Source: Fischerella muscicola SAG 1427-1 = PCC 73103 (GTDB taxonomy: Bacteria; Cyanobacteriota; Cyanobacteriia; Cyanobacteriales; Nostocaceae). Taken from it: a stretch of DNA of 43,310 nt. The notes beneath the pieces were generated by a model. The model made no database searches. It was given only the letters and a program-made list of their open reading frames with translations, and was not told the DNA's origin. This document shows, in pieces, positions 35,247 through 43,310 of this stretch (its first letter is position 1; each line of letters begins with the position of its first letter). The position numbers were made by a program, and so were the translations under genes. The stretch lies in assembly GCF_000317245.1 (NCBI RefSeq), contig NZ_AJLJ01000373.1, positions 1 through 43,310 of the forward strand, in the 5' to 3' direction.

Positions 35247-36515
35247 ATGACCTTTACTCAAGAAAGAACCCTTGCTGATCAAGTCCGTCTTGACTTCCCG
35301 ATTTTACACCAGGAAGTCAACGGCAAACCTTTAGTTTACTTTGACAACGCCGCGACTTCTCAAAAGCCTCTGTTCGTAATCAATACCCTGCGAGACTATT
35401 ACGAACAGTACAATGCTAATGTCCATCGTGGTGTACATACCCTCAGTGCGAAAGCGACTGATGCTTATGAAGGATCACGAGATAAAGTTGCTGCGTTCGT
35501 CAATGCTAAATCACGTCAAGAAATTGTCTTCACCCGTAATGCAACTGAAGCGATTAACTTAGTTGCTTACAGTTGGGGAATGAATAATTTGCAGCCAGGA
35601 GATGAGATTATTCTGTCGGTGATGGAACACCACAGTAATATAGTTCCTTGGCAATTTGTCGCTGCGAAAACGGGTGCGGTGTTGAAATATGTAGAAATCA
35701 CACCAGCAGAAACTTTGGATTTAGAACATTTCCAAAAGCTGCTTTCGGAAAAAACAAAATTGGTGTCGGTGGTACATGTTTCTAACACTTTGGGTTGCAT
35801 TAATCCAGTGACAGAAATTTGCACTCTTGCTCATCAATATGGAGCCAAGGTATTAATTGATGCTTGCCAAAGTGTACCTCATATGCCAGTTGATGTGCAG
35901 CAAATTGGCTGCGACTGGTTGGTAGCTTCTGGGCATAAAATGTGCGCTCCTACTGGAGTTGGCTTTTTGTATGGCAAGTTAGACTTGCTGCAAGCAATGC
36001 CCCCATTTTTTGGTGGTGGTGAAATGATTGCGGAGGTGTTTTTAGACCATTCCACCTACGCAGATTTACCACATAAATTTGAAGCTGGTACACCTGCAAT
36101 TGGAGAAGCGATCGCTCTGGGTGCAGCTGTAGACTATCTTAGTAAAATTGGTATGGACAAGATCCACGCCTACGAAGCAGAATTAACTGCTTATCTATTT
36201 GAACAATTAGAGAAAATTCCCCAAATTAAAATATACGGGCCAAAACCAAATGCTCAAGGTGAAGGTAGAGCGGCTTTAGCTGCATTCACCGCCGCCGAGG
36301 TTCACGCCAATGACTTATCTACATTATTAGATGCGGAAGGTGTTGCTATCCGTTCTGGACACCACTGCACTCAACCATTACACCGCTATCTCAAAATTCC
36401 GGCGACTGCACGCGCTAGTCTATCTTTCTATAATACTCGTGAAGAAATTGATATATTCATCAAAGCACTGAAGGAAACAATTGACTTTTTCACCGGATTG
36501 TTTGGTGAAGAGTAA
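35247..36515 (+). CDS. sufS: cysteine desulfurase SufS
   Basis: This PLP enzyme takes sulfur from cysteine and passes it to the Suf scaffold. The 422 residues contain the cofactor lysine Lys231 (ASGHKMC), His129 of the EHHSN motif and the catalytic Cys374 in RSGHHCTQPLH, the group II (SufS) form with its short active-site loop. The start MTFTQERTLADQVR is typical. It is the last gene of the run; spacing of 145 bases from sufD suggests it can still be read with it. No sufE gene is seen nearby. Confidence 0.97.
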   Translation: MTFTQERTLADQVRLDFPILHQEVNGKPLVYFDNAATSQKPLFVINTLRDYYEQYNANVHRGVHTLSAKATDAYEGSRDKVAAFVNAKSRQEIVFTRNATEAINLVAYSWGMNNLQPGDEIILSVMEHHSNIVPWQFVAAKTGAVLKYVEITPAETLDLEHFQKLLSEKTKLVSVVHVSNTLGCINPVTEICTLAHQYGAKVLIDACQSVPHMPVDVQQIGCDWLVASGHKMCAPTGVGFLYGKLDLLQAMPPFFGGGEMIAEVFLDHSTYADLPHKFEAGTPAIGEAIALGAAVDYLSKIGMDKIHAYEAELTAYLFEQLEKIPQIKIYGPKPNAQGEGRAALAAFTAAEVHANDLSTLLDAEGVAIRSGHHCTQPLHRYLKIPATARASLSFYNTREEIDIFIKALKETIDFFTGLFGEE

Positions 36516-36523
36516 TCAAAATA

Positions 36524-36623
36524 ATTGTACAGACGCGATTCATCGCGTCTCTCGCTGATAATTGTACAGACGCGTAGACGCTCGTAAGAGCGGCTTCAAG
36601 GTAAGAGTATCATCGCGTCTCTA
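36524..36623. repeat. dispersed GTACAGACGC repeat block, copy 2
   Basis: A short palindromic unit (36524-36553, with GACGCGATTCATCGCGTC) is followed by the long foldback unit (36561-36623), the same order as at 23748-23834. About 49 bases of the long unit are identical between copies. It lies between sufS and the acylphosphatase gene. Confidence 0.9.
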
Positions 36624-36685
36624 GTCAAAAGCATGTAGACTGGAAATTGTAAAGAATATGCCGGTCAATGCAGAATCCTACACAG

Positions 36686-36970
36686 ATGTCGCAGTCAATC
36701 CGCGCCCATTTATTTATTTCTGGCAGAGTTCAAGCCGTAGGTTATCGCTTTGCTACCGTCGATACAGCTAGTCAACTTGGATTAAGTGGTTGGGTGCGAA
36801 ATCTCCCCGATGGTCGCGTAGAAGCTGTTTTTGAAGGTGTGCAGGAAGTTGTAGAAGAGATGATTCGCTGGTGTCATCAAGGCCCACCTGCGGCTATGGT
36901 TAAAGATGTGATAGTGGAGTATGAAGAACCGGAAGGTCTACGGAGATTTGAAGTTAGGCGTGTTGAGTAA
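36686..36970 (+). CDS. acyP: acylphosphatase
   Basis: This small cytoplasmic enzyme hydrolyses acyl phosphates. The 94 residues hold the family pattern: GRVQAVGYR near residue 13 (the Arg of VGYR binds phosphate) and GWVRNLPDGRVEAVFEG, whose Asn is catalytic. MSQSIRAHLFISGR at 36686 is the likely start; ATG 36668 would add six residues. It stands between two repeat regions. Confidence 0.93.
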   Translation: MSQSIRAHLFISGRVQAVGYRFATVDTASQLGLSGWVRNLPDGRVEAVFEGVQEVVEEMIRWCHQGPPAAMVKDVIVEYEEPEGLRRFEVRRVE

Positions 36971-36980
36971 CTGTGCAGAA

Positions 36981-37106
36981 TATCCCGCCCAGAACTAAAG
37001 TTCAGAGGCTAATAGCACAAGTCCACTTAAGTGGACTAAATGTCTTGTTGAGTCCTCTTTAGAGGAGTTTCGCTATTAGACTCGGAATTTATTCCAAGGC
37101 GGGATA
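36981..37106. repeat. MITE-like foldback element, copy 2 (complete)
   Basis: TATCCCGCC at 36981-36989 and GGCGGGATA at 37098-37106 are perfect 9-bp terminal inverted repeats. Inside are the palindrome AGTCCACTTAAGTGGACT and a second dyad (AGTCCTCTTTAGAGGA). This is the best-preserved of three copies, about 126 bases long. Confidence 0.85.
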
Positions 37107-37145
37107 GGTCGCGCACGGTAAGATTTGTGTGTACACTCAGCAGAA

Positions 37146-37242
37146 TATCCTGCCCAGAACTAAAGTTCAGAGGCTCATAGCCAAAGTCCACTTAAGTGGA
37201 CTAAATTTCTTGTTGAGTCCTCTTTAGAGGAGTTTCGCTATT
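37146..37242. repeat. MITE-like foldback element, copy 3 (right end lost)
   Basis: It is nearly identical to copy 2 from TATCC(T)GCCCAGAACTAAAG to GAGTTTCGCTATT, then diverges, so the right terminal repeat is missing. It lies 40 bases after copy 2 in the same orientation. Confidence 0.8.
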
Positions 37243-37599
37243 GCATACACTGCCAATATATTTAAATATACTTGTTTAGCTTTTTGGGAATTTGTTTGTT
37301 GTTGCCAATGTCGTTCACGGCTGCAATGGTAATGCTGTCTTACGCAAGGGGTATGGAACGTGCCTCTACAGACGCCGATGAGTCAACCTCTACTTGGTGC
37401 GGAAGTTTCAAGCAAGTTACTCAAGCGAAGCGTCAGAAACGCGCATCTCAGCAAAGCGGATGCGCGTAGTTCATGTAGTGAGTTTTCGTTCAGTTACAGC
37501 CGCATTACTCATGCGAGTGGCAGACAAGCACACTGATTTGGTGTCTTTGAATAAAGCTCTTCAAAACTAACTTCAAGCGATCGCAAATTCGGAAATTGC

Positions 37600-39108
37600 T
37601 TACTTACGTGTATACCTATGCTTCACTCCCATAGGGAAATACTCTGGATCGCCTGTGGGAGTTAGTGTAATTTGTGGCGTTTGATATTCTTTTGGAACAT
37701 AGTTAGCAAATTCACTGTTGAGGCGTAAAAGTTGGCTGAGAATCGAAGCTGCAATAACTTGCGTTTTTGCATCGTTAATTTCCTCCCCTGGTGCTAATTC
37801 TACAACTACAGATAAATACTTATTTTTGTCTGGATCTTCTTTTACCTGCATTACAAATTTACCTGTCACCCAATCTTTAATTTCGGGCTGTTCTAATCCC
37901 ACGGTGACATTTTCTGGGTAAATATTTGCACCAAAGTAGGATACTGTAAAATTAGAGCGTCCGAAAATGTAAACAAAAGGCAAAGGACGCACACCTCTAC
38001 CGCCATGAGATTGTAATTCAGTTATGGGGTCGAAACCATACCCGGCCAAAAACTTGAGCATGGCATCGTAAGTAATTATCCCACCAGTATCTAAAATATT
38101 GTAACGTACTAGGGGAATACCGTTGTTTCCAGAAAAGAGTAATGCACCGTCTTTGACTTCAAAAAAGCGGGCAATTGGATCATATTGTACAAGCGTAGGT
38201 AAACGCGACTCCCCAAACAAAGTCCGTGCGGCTTCTGGATTTGCTGCTAAAAAACGACGAATACAAACACTTAAGGGTGTTTCGTTACCCAATACACCTG
38301 CATCTGCTGTACCGTAGAGTGATGCAGAGTCGTAGCAAAGATGTTGAAAACCAACCCTTTCACCTACTAAACTGCGCCATTCTTCACTAAATACTTCTCC
38401 TGCCATCACCAATTTAATCTGATACTGATGCCATTCAATTCCACGGTTAATACCAGTATCAATTACATCTTTCAGAAAAGGTGGGTATCCCAATAGCACA
38501 ACCTGATCAAAAGCAGTACCAAGTTCCTGTACTACCCGAAAGATTTCTTCTTTATTATTACCTGGCGTAATTACGGTGATCGGATAACCTTTGCTAGCAA
38601 GATAGCGACAACAATTGGTAGTGTACATCCCACCTACCCAAGTCCCCAAAGTGAAACAAATCACAGCTAGGGTGCGTCTAGTATCAGCAGCAAAACTGTC
38701 GTGAAATACCTGTTCAAAGCGAGTTGCAATTTGCAACTCATCTGTGAAGAAACGAGGCCAAAATGTGGGTTTTCCTGTGGAACCTGAAGAGACAGCTATC
38801 ATATCACAGTTTTCTAACTGTCCATGACGGCACAAGTTTGCTAGTGGGTGACGTAGCAAATAATTTTCTTTAGTAATAAGTGGCAAAGTTTGGAAATCTG
38901 TAAGAGTTTGAATAGATTCAGGATTTATTGCCTGTTGTGCCAAAAAATTTTTGTATGCAGGTACACTAGAAGCTACATCATGAAATAATGACACAACCGT
39001 GGCTTCGGCTTCAGTGTTGACATGCTGTTGTATTAGTGTATCCAAAGGAGTTTGTAAAAATTCTGTATATGCCCTAATTGCCCGTACTCGTTGAGATTCA
39101 GTATTCAT
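37600..39108 (-). CDS. PaaK-like adenylate-forming ligase
   Basis: This 502-residue enzyme belongs to the phenylacetate-CoA ligase / coenzyme F390 synthetase group, which activates an acid with ATP and usually transfers it to CoA. The ATP loop SSGSTGKP is at 107-114, the middle block is CYDSASLYGTAD, and the C-terminal hinge region reads FGRSNFTVSYFGANIYPENV. The C-terminal end is typical of this group. It stands alone, with no phenylacetate catabolism or biosynthetic genes next to it, so the true substrate is unknown. The start is the only good ATG before the conserved region. Confidence 0.85.
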   Translation of the reverse strand: MNTESQRVRAIRAYTEFLQTPLDTLIQQHVNTEAEATVVSLFHDVASSVPAYKNFLAQQAINPESIQTLTDFQTLPLITKENYLLRHPLANLCRHGQLENCDMIAVSSGSTGKPTFWPRFFTDELQIATRFEQVFHDSFAADTRRTLAVICFTLGTWVGGMYTTNCCRYLASKGYPITVITPGNNKEEIFRVVQELGTAFDQVVLLGYPPFLKDVIDTGINRGIEWHQYQIKLVMAGEVFSEEWRSLVGERVGFQHLCYDSASLYGTADAGVLGNETPLSVCIRRFLAANPEAARTLFGESRLPTLVQYDPIARFFEVKDGALLFSGNNGIPLVRYNILDTGGIITYDAMLKFLAGYGFDPITELQSHGGRGVRPLPFVYIFGRSNFTVSYFGANIYPENVTVGLEQPEIKDWVTGKFVMQVKEDPDKNKYLSVVVELAPGEEINDAKTQVIAASILSQLLRLNSEFANYVPKEYQTPQITLTPTGDPEYFPMGVKHRYTRK

Positions 39109-39260
39109 AATTTTGTTGATGGTTGGTTTTTATCCCTTTCCTAGTCCCTCTTCCCAATTTTTAATTTTTAATCTTTAATTTTTAATTGTTTTGTCTCCTC
39201 CGTAATCACGGCTATCCTTGTTGTAGCTAATAATAAAACCTTTTATAATTCTTCAGCACC

Positions 39261-40970
39261 ATGCAAGTCTATTGCAGTAAGCAACACGCCAATAATGGGA
39301 GTAACCGTTTTTGTACTCAGTGTGGTGAACCCTTGCCTATTCATCAGGAAGAAATTATTGCCAAGCGTTATAAAATTATTAAACTCTTAGGGCAAGGTGG
39401 TTTTGGCCGCACTTATTTGGCGGAAGATATGAAAAAATCTGCTCAAAGGTGTGTGCTGAAGGAATTTGCTCCCCAAGTAGAAGAAGAGCAGAATTTAAAA
39501 AAAGCGAAAGAATTATTTGAGCGAGAAGCTAGTGTTTTAAAAAAACTCCAACATCCGCAAATTCCGCGTTTTCACGCTTCATTGCAAGCCAAAATCGGCA
39601 ATCATGATTTTTTCTTTTTGGTACAAGACTATGTGGAGGGTGAAAATTACCTGGACTTACTAGAAGAACGTCTGAATAGAGGGCAAAGTTTTAGCGAAGA
39701 GGAAGTAATCACCCTCCTACAAAAAATGTTACCTGTGTTGGCTTATATCCACTCCCAAAATGTAGTTCACCGTGATATTTCTCCCGATAATTTGATTTGG
39801 CGAAATTCTGATCAACTACCAGTATTAATTGATTTTGGTGGTGTTAAACAATTACCAGCTTCTCAAGGTTTTTGGTTTACTCAAATGGGTGGAATCCGAA
39901 CTATTTTGGGTAAAAAAGGGTACGCACCAGAGGAACAACTACGGCAAGGACAAGCCTTTCCTAGCAGCGATTTGTACTCTTTAGCAGTAACAGCACTGGT
40001 ATTGCTGACAGGAAAAGAACCACAAAAACTTTACGATAGCTATCAGGGTAATTGGTACTGGGGAAAAGAAATCAAAGTAAATCCGAACCTAGAAGCCGTG
40101 TTTAAAAAAATGCTGGCTTATAAACCAAGCGATCGCTACCAAAACGCCAATCAAGCTCTCAAAGATTTAAAATCACCCACTCCTATCAAAGCTGTCAATC
40201 CCCACGTCACAAAACTCAAGACAATGGTAGTTGCACCAGGGCGAAAGAGTGTCAAAGCTCTGGCGACAAGTTTCCACAACAAAACCCAAGCGATCGCCCA
40301 AAAATTACCTTTACCTGTGTGGCTACGTCCTTTTGCAATGAGTATGGTTGGAACCACCGTAGTTGCTTTGACTTTTGTCGGTTCTTGGGCGCTAGTCAAT
40401 GCTGTAATTCAAGGCGTATCATCAATTACCATTCCTACGATCACCCTCCCCAAATTTCCTGATGGTTCCGATTCTCCTGCTAAACCAGTAAGTGATCCTA
40501 ACAACAAAGAAGGAACCCGCATCAACCAAATTTTAGATCGCCGCGCCCAGCTACAAGTACCAGAAGGATTTTTTAATCAGATAGTAAATGAAATTTTTTA
40601 TACTAATAATCCAGAATTAAAAGGGCGTTCTCTTACCTCCGGTTCAAAAGATGAAGCGTTACGAAAAGAGTGGTACACTACAGCAGAGAATTTATTACAA
40701 AAGATCGAACAAGCTCAACTCAGTACAGACACCCGTAGTCAACTGGGAAATTATAGCCGAAGAAACTTACAAACTTGGCAGCAGCAAGCCCAAGCGGGAG
40801 AATTCGGAGACTATACCATCGAGCAACTCCAGACAGAGACAAATCGAAAATTTGACCGATTATTTCCGGGACAACGCCCTAGAAATGCGAAACTTGATCA
40901 GAATACATTTGGTCAGATATGGTATGCGATCGCAGCTGATCAAGTCAGTAAACTAGAATCTGCAAATTAG
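39261..40970 (+). CDS. zinc-ribbon Ser/Thr protein kinase, first of a pair
   Basis: This 569-residue kinase starts with a four-ligand zinc ribbon (Cys5, His9, Cys18, Cys21), then a Hanks-type kinase domain at about 37-305. The glycine loop GQGGFG is at 44-49, the ATP lysine is Lys67, the catalytic loop HRDISPDN starts at His170 with Asp172, and DFG is at 191-193. All are present, so it should be active. A membrane segment at about 356-383 is followed by an outer domain of about 140 residues (425-565) shared with the next kinase. The zinc-ribbon layout recalls SpkB-type cyanobacterial kinases. The signal sensed and the targets are unknown. It lies 131 bases before its paralogue. Confidence 0.93.
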   Translation: MQVYCSKQHANNGSNRFCTQCGEPLPIHQEEIIAKRYKIIKLLGQGGFGRTYLAEDMKKSAQRCVLKEFAPQVEEEQNLKKAKELFEREASVLKKLQHPQIPRFHASLQAKIGNHDFFFLVQDYVEGENYLDLLEERLNRGQSFSEEEVITLLQKMLPVLAYIHSQNVVHRDISPDNLIWRNSDQLPVLIDFGGVKQLPASQGFWFTQMGGIRTILGKKGYAPEEQLRQGQAFPSSDLYSLAVTALVLLTGKEPQKLYDSYQGNWYWGKEIKVNPNLEAVFKKMLAYKPSDRYQNANQALKDLKSPTPIKAVNPHVTKLKTMVVAPGRKSVKALATSFHNKTQAIAQKLPLPVWLRPFAMSMVGTTVVALTFVGSWALVNAVIQGVSSITIPTITLPKFPDGSDSPAKPVSDPNNKEGTRINQILDRRAQLQVPEGFFNQIVNEIFYTNNPELKGRSLTSGSKDEALRKEWYTTAENLLQKIEQAQLSTDTRSQLGNYSRRNLQTWQQQAQAGEFGDYTIEQLQTETNRKFDRLFPGQRPRNAKLDQNTFGQIWYAIAADQVSKLESAN

Positions 40971-41060
40971 GGATCGGGGAAAGGGGATCGGGGAAAAGGG
41001 ATCGGGAGAAAACACAACAAAAGTTCTTCCTTGTCTTCCTTGTCCCCCTGGTCTCCCTTG

Positions 41061-41102
41061 TCCCCAATCCCCAATCCCCAATCCCCGATCCCCGATCCCC
41101 GA
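41061..41102. repeat. six heptamers TCCCC(A/G)A ending in a start codon
   Basis: Three TCCCCAA units are followed by three TCCCCGA units, and the final A of the last unit is the A of the ATG of the next kinase gene. On the other side (40971-41005) lie G-rich GGGGATCGGGGAAA runs that can pair with it. Confidence 0.9.
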
Positions 41103-43246
41103 TGACCATGAATGTTTATTGTTCCAAAGGACATGAAAACCCGTCTGGTAGTCGCTTTTGTTTACATTGCGGCGAAAAGTTGGATGTTGCAATTAATCAG
41201 GGTATCCAACCAGGACAAACTTTGGGCGATCGCTATTTGATTGTGCGTCAACTTGGTCAAGGAGGGTTTGGACGTACTTATTTAGCTGAAGATATTAACC
41301 GCTTTCGAGAACTCTGTGTTTTAAAGGAATTTTCTCCTCAAGTCCAAACTGCTTATGTTTTAAAAAAAGCCGAAGAGTTATTTCAAAGAGAAGCGACTGT
41401 TCTTTATCAGCTACAGCATCCACAAATTCCCCGTTTTCGCGAACTGTTCCGCAGTAATCTTAATGGCAAAGAGTACTTATTTTTAGTACAGGATTATGTA
41501 GAAGGAAAGACCTATAGTTCCTTACTAGATCAGCGTCTGCAAAAAGGTTTACGCTTCACAGAATTAGAAGTCACTGAGCTTTTGCTTCAAATTTTACCAG
41601 TACTAGAGTATATTCACTCTCTCAATGTCATTCATCGCGATATATCTCCCGATAACTTAATGCTTCGCAGGATTGACCAATTACCAGTCCTGATAGATTT
41701 TGGCGGTGTCAAACAAGTAGCAGCAGTTGTCGTCTCTCAATATTACCAATCAAATACAGGTGCTGTAATACCACCAGCTACCTTACTAGGGAAATTTGGT
41801 TATGCACCCCCAGAACAAATGCAAACGGGATTGGTAGAACCTCACAGCGATCTGTATGCTTTAGCAGCAACAGCATTAGTATTGTTGACAGGTAAACAAC
41901 CATCTGAACTAATTGATGACAACACCCTTTCTTGGAAGTGGCGGCGAGAAATAAGCCTCAGTCCTACATTAGGAGTAGTGTTAGAGAAAATGCTTGCTCC
42001 GATTCCGCAACAACGCTATCAAAGCGCCCAGCAAGTCCTACAAGTCCTCAACCCACCCCCATCCTATTATCCCCCAACTCAACCTCCTGCGCCCGTTAGA
42101 GTCCCAGAATCATCTACCGTCGCAACTCTAGCCGTTTCCCCATCTCCCCCTACTTCCCCCACTCCCAGACGCGATGAATCGCGTCTCTACATTACTCCCC
42201 ACACTCCCCACACCTGGTGGACACCAGACAAAATCATCTTGGTGTTTTTATTACTGACAACATCTGCTGTCGTCGCTGTGTGGGGAGCAAACAACTTGCT
42301 TTTATCGCGTTTTGATGATGCACAACCACAACCAACACCAACATTCAGCCCCACTAAACAACCCCTTGATCCCCTCGCCCAATATTCTCCAGCAGAACGA
42401 TCGCGCAAACAAAAATTACGCGATCGTCGTCAGCGTTTAGGTATTGATGAAAACTTTTATGTGAGTTTGGTAAATCAAATATTTTGGGAGAATAATCCTA
42501 GTTTGCAACGTCGTAGTCTCACCAATGAACCAGCAGATGAACAATTACGGACGCAATGGGATAAAACTGCTGATCAGTTGTTGCAAAAACTCACAATATT
42601 AAGTTCCGCAAGCAGACAAAAATTAGGTACTTATGGAGGAAGCGATCGCGATCGTTGGAAAGTTGAGGTGAATAACCTCAATGTATCGAGTCGGGCTTTA
42701 TATGATTTAGGAGATGCAGCATTTTTTCAGCAATTTCCAGAACAAGAAAGCAAAAATTATATCGATCAGCCCATCGGACAAGTTTGGTACGCTTTTGTTG
42801 CTGATAAACTCAACGCCATTCTTGCTAGAAGTACTTTCCAGAAGATTAATTTTGATTCTAACGCCACTAGCAGAACAGTTATCGGTAATCTCAAAAGTTC
42901 CGCAGGTAAAGTTTTCATTGCCGATCTGCGACAAGATCAGTTAATGGAAGTAAATTTAGCAGCAAATTCACAAATTTTGTGGTCAATTTATTCGCCCACT
43001 GGCAAGTATGTATTATTGTCAGATTCTCAAAAGCGATCGTGGTCAGGTAAACTGCCAGAAAGCGGATTTTATGAGTTTGTAATTGTGTCACGCAGTTCGC
43101 AGCCACTCTCATATCAACTGACTTTAAATGTAGAAAATCCTACTCCCACACCATCATCTACACCAAGCGATACCCCGACAACTGAACTTACACCTACACC
43201 AAGCGAGACTGTTACACCTACTCCAGAAGCAACTTTTACACCATAA
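41102..43246 (+). CDS. zinc-ribbon Ser/Thr protein kinase, second of a pair
   Basis: This 714-residue kinase has the same plan as the first: zinc ribbon (Cys7, His11, Cys20, Cys23), kinase domain at about 45-315 with GQGGFG at 52-57, Lys75, His178-Asp180 and Asp199 of DFG, a Pro/Ser-rich linker, a membrane segment at about 376-398, and the shared outer domain at about 435-580. It adds a PPC-like beta domain (about 580-680) and a Pro/Thr-rich tail. The linker includes RRDESRLY, encoded by a palindromic repeat copy. ATG 41102 directly follows a heptamer tract and has no usual ribosome binding site; ATG 41108 is an alternative. Confidence 0.93.
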   Translation: MTMNVYCSKGHENPSGSRFCLHCGEKLDVAINQGIQPGQTLGDRYLIVRQLGQGGFGRTYLAEDINRFRELCVLKEFSPQVQTAYVLKKAEELFQREATVLYQLQHPQIPRFRELFRSNLNGKEYLFLVQDYVEGKTYSSLLDQRLQKGLRFTELEVTELLLQILPVLEYIHSLNVIHRDISPDNLMLRRIDQLPVLIDFGGVKQVAAVVVSQYYQSNTGAVIPPATLLGKFGYAPPEQMQTGLVEPHSDLYALAATALVLLTGKQPSELIDDNTLSWKWRREISLSPTLGVVLEKMLAPIPQQRYQSAQQVLQVLNPPPSYYPPTQPPAPVRVPESSTVATLAVSPSPPTSPTPRRDESRLYITPHTPHTWWTPDKIILVFLLLTTSAVVAVWGANNLLLSRFDDAQPQPTPTFSPTKQPLDPLAQYSPAERSRKQKLRDRRQRLGIDENFYVSLVNQIFWENNPSLQRRSLTNEPADEQLRTQWDKTADQLLQKLTILSSASRQKLGTYGGSDRDRWKVEVNNLNVSSRALYDLGDAAFFQQFPEQESKNYIDQPIGQVWYAFVADKLNAILARSTFQKINFDSNATSRTVIGNLKSSAGKVFIADLRQDQLMEVNLAANSQILWSIYSPTGKYVLLSDSQKRSWSGKLPESGFYEFVIVSRSSQPLSYQLTLNVENPTPTPSSTPSDTPTTELTPTPSETVTPTPEATFTP
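42167..42186 (+). repeat. GACGCG palindrome inside the second kinase gene
   Basis: AGACGCGAT at 42167-42175 pairs with ATCGCGTCT at 42178-42186 around GA. It codes for part of the linker between kinase domain and membrane segment, keeps frame, and is the same family as the copies in sufD and at 36524-36553. Confidence 0.8.
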
Positions 43247-43310
43247 GAACTAGGCAGATGATAATCGATTATAGAAAAGGAAATAGTATTTTCATACATG
43301 GTGGTGTACC

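Larger units (their letters stand above)
36971..37599. other. 629-base intergenic region rich in repeats
   Basis: It holds two copies of the foldback element (36981-37106 and 37146-37242) and then about 350 bases that I cannot assign. A 65-codon frame at 37272-37469 begins with a hydrophobic stretch but has unlikely composition afterwards, so it was not called. A HIP1-like GCGATCGC lies at 37577. Confidence 0.5.

Noticed and set aside
37272..37469. 65-codon frame starting MFSFLGICLLLPMSF
   Set aside because: The start looks like a membrane segment, but the rest has low-complexity composition, no ribosome binding site and lies next to repeats.
1..43310. tRNA, rRNA or riboswitch genes
   Set aside because: No cloverleaf, rRNA-like stretch or known riboswitch core was found by eye; a covariance search would be needed to exclude them fully.

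Overview
The window is a chromosomal stretch of a filamentous cyanobacterium, most likely of the Nostocales. The reasons are the many GCGATCGC (HIP1) octamers, the sufR/sufBCDS arrangement, a CemA-type PxcA homologue, zinc-ribbon Ser/Thr kinases, CHAT-NTPase-TPR and calpain-like proteins, and dense short palindromic repeats between genes. The genus cannot be decided from the sequence. I see no rRNA, tRNA, CRISPR array, prophage or intact insertion sequence.

Layout. Positions 1-3324 hold a CHAT protease / STAND NTPase / TPR protein whose true start may lie outside the window. Then come acetyl-CoA synthetase (acs), a secreted TPR protein, a PxcA-like membrane protein followed 9 bases later by a zinc alcohol dehydrogenase, a transposase-like remnant and two small unknown genes. 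Next on the minus strand are serA and prmA. From 12998 to 16943 lie a calpain-like C2 cysteine protease and a subtilisin-like serine protease. uvrB follows on the minus strand, then a protein of five 19-residue repeats and a CsbD-like stress protein.

From 20963 to 25591 lies an NAD operon, pncB-nadD-nrtR-nadE. It takes nicotinate to NaMN, NaAD and NAD, and carries its own NrtR-type regulator with a degraded Nudix box. A palindrome 32 bases before pncB is a candidate operator. From 25893 to 30371 there are a lone ABC ATPase, a second secreted TPR protein, a YbjQ-family protein, a four-helix membrane protein and small unknowns. From 30529 to 36515 lies the iron-sulfur assembly locus: sufR is divergent from sufB-sufC-sufD-sufS, with two CAAC-N6-GTTG operators between them. 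Acylphosphatase, a PaaK-like ligase and two tandem zinc-ribbon Ser/Thr kinases with a shared C-terminal domain complete the window.

The most unusual theme is repeat invasion. At least five short palindromic families recur between genes, and copies also sit in frame inside sufD (two places) and in the linker of the second kinase. A heptamer tract runs directly into that kinase's start codon. The best candidates for something undescribed are the 19-residue repeat protein, the pair of proteases without signal peptides, the shared C-terminal domain of the kinases, and the repeat-derived peptide insertions. I found no clearly new multi-gene system.
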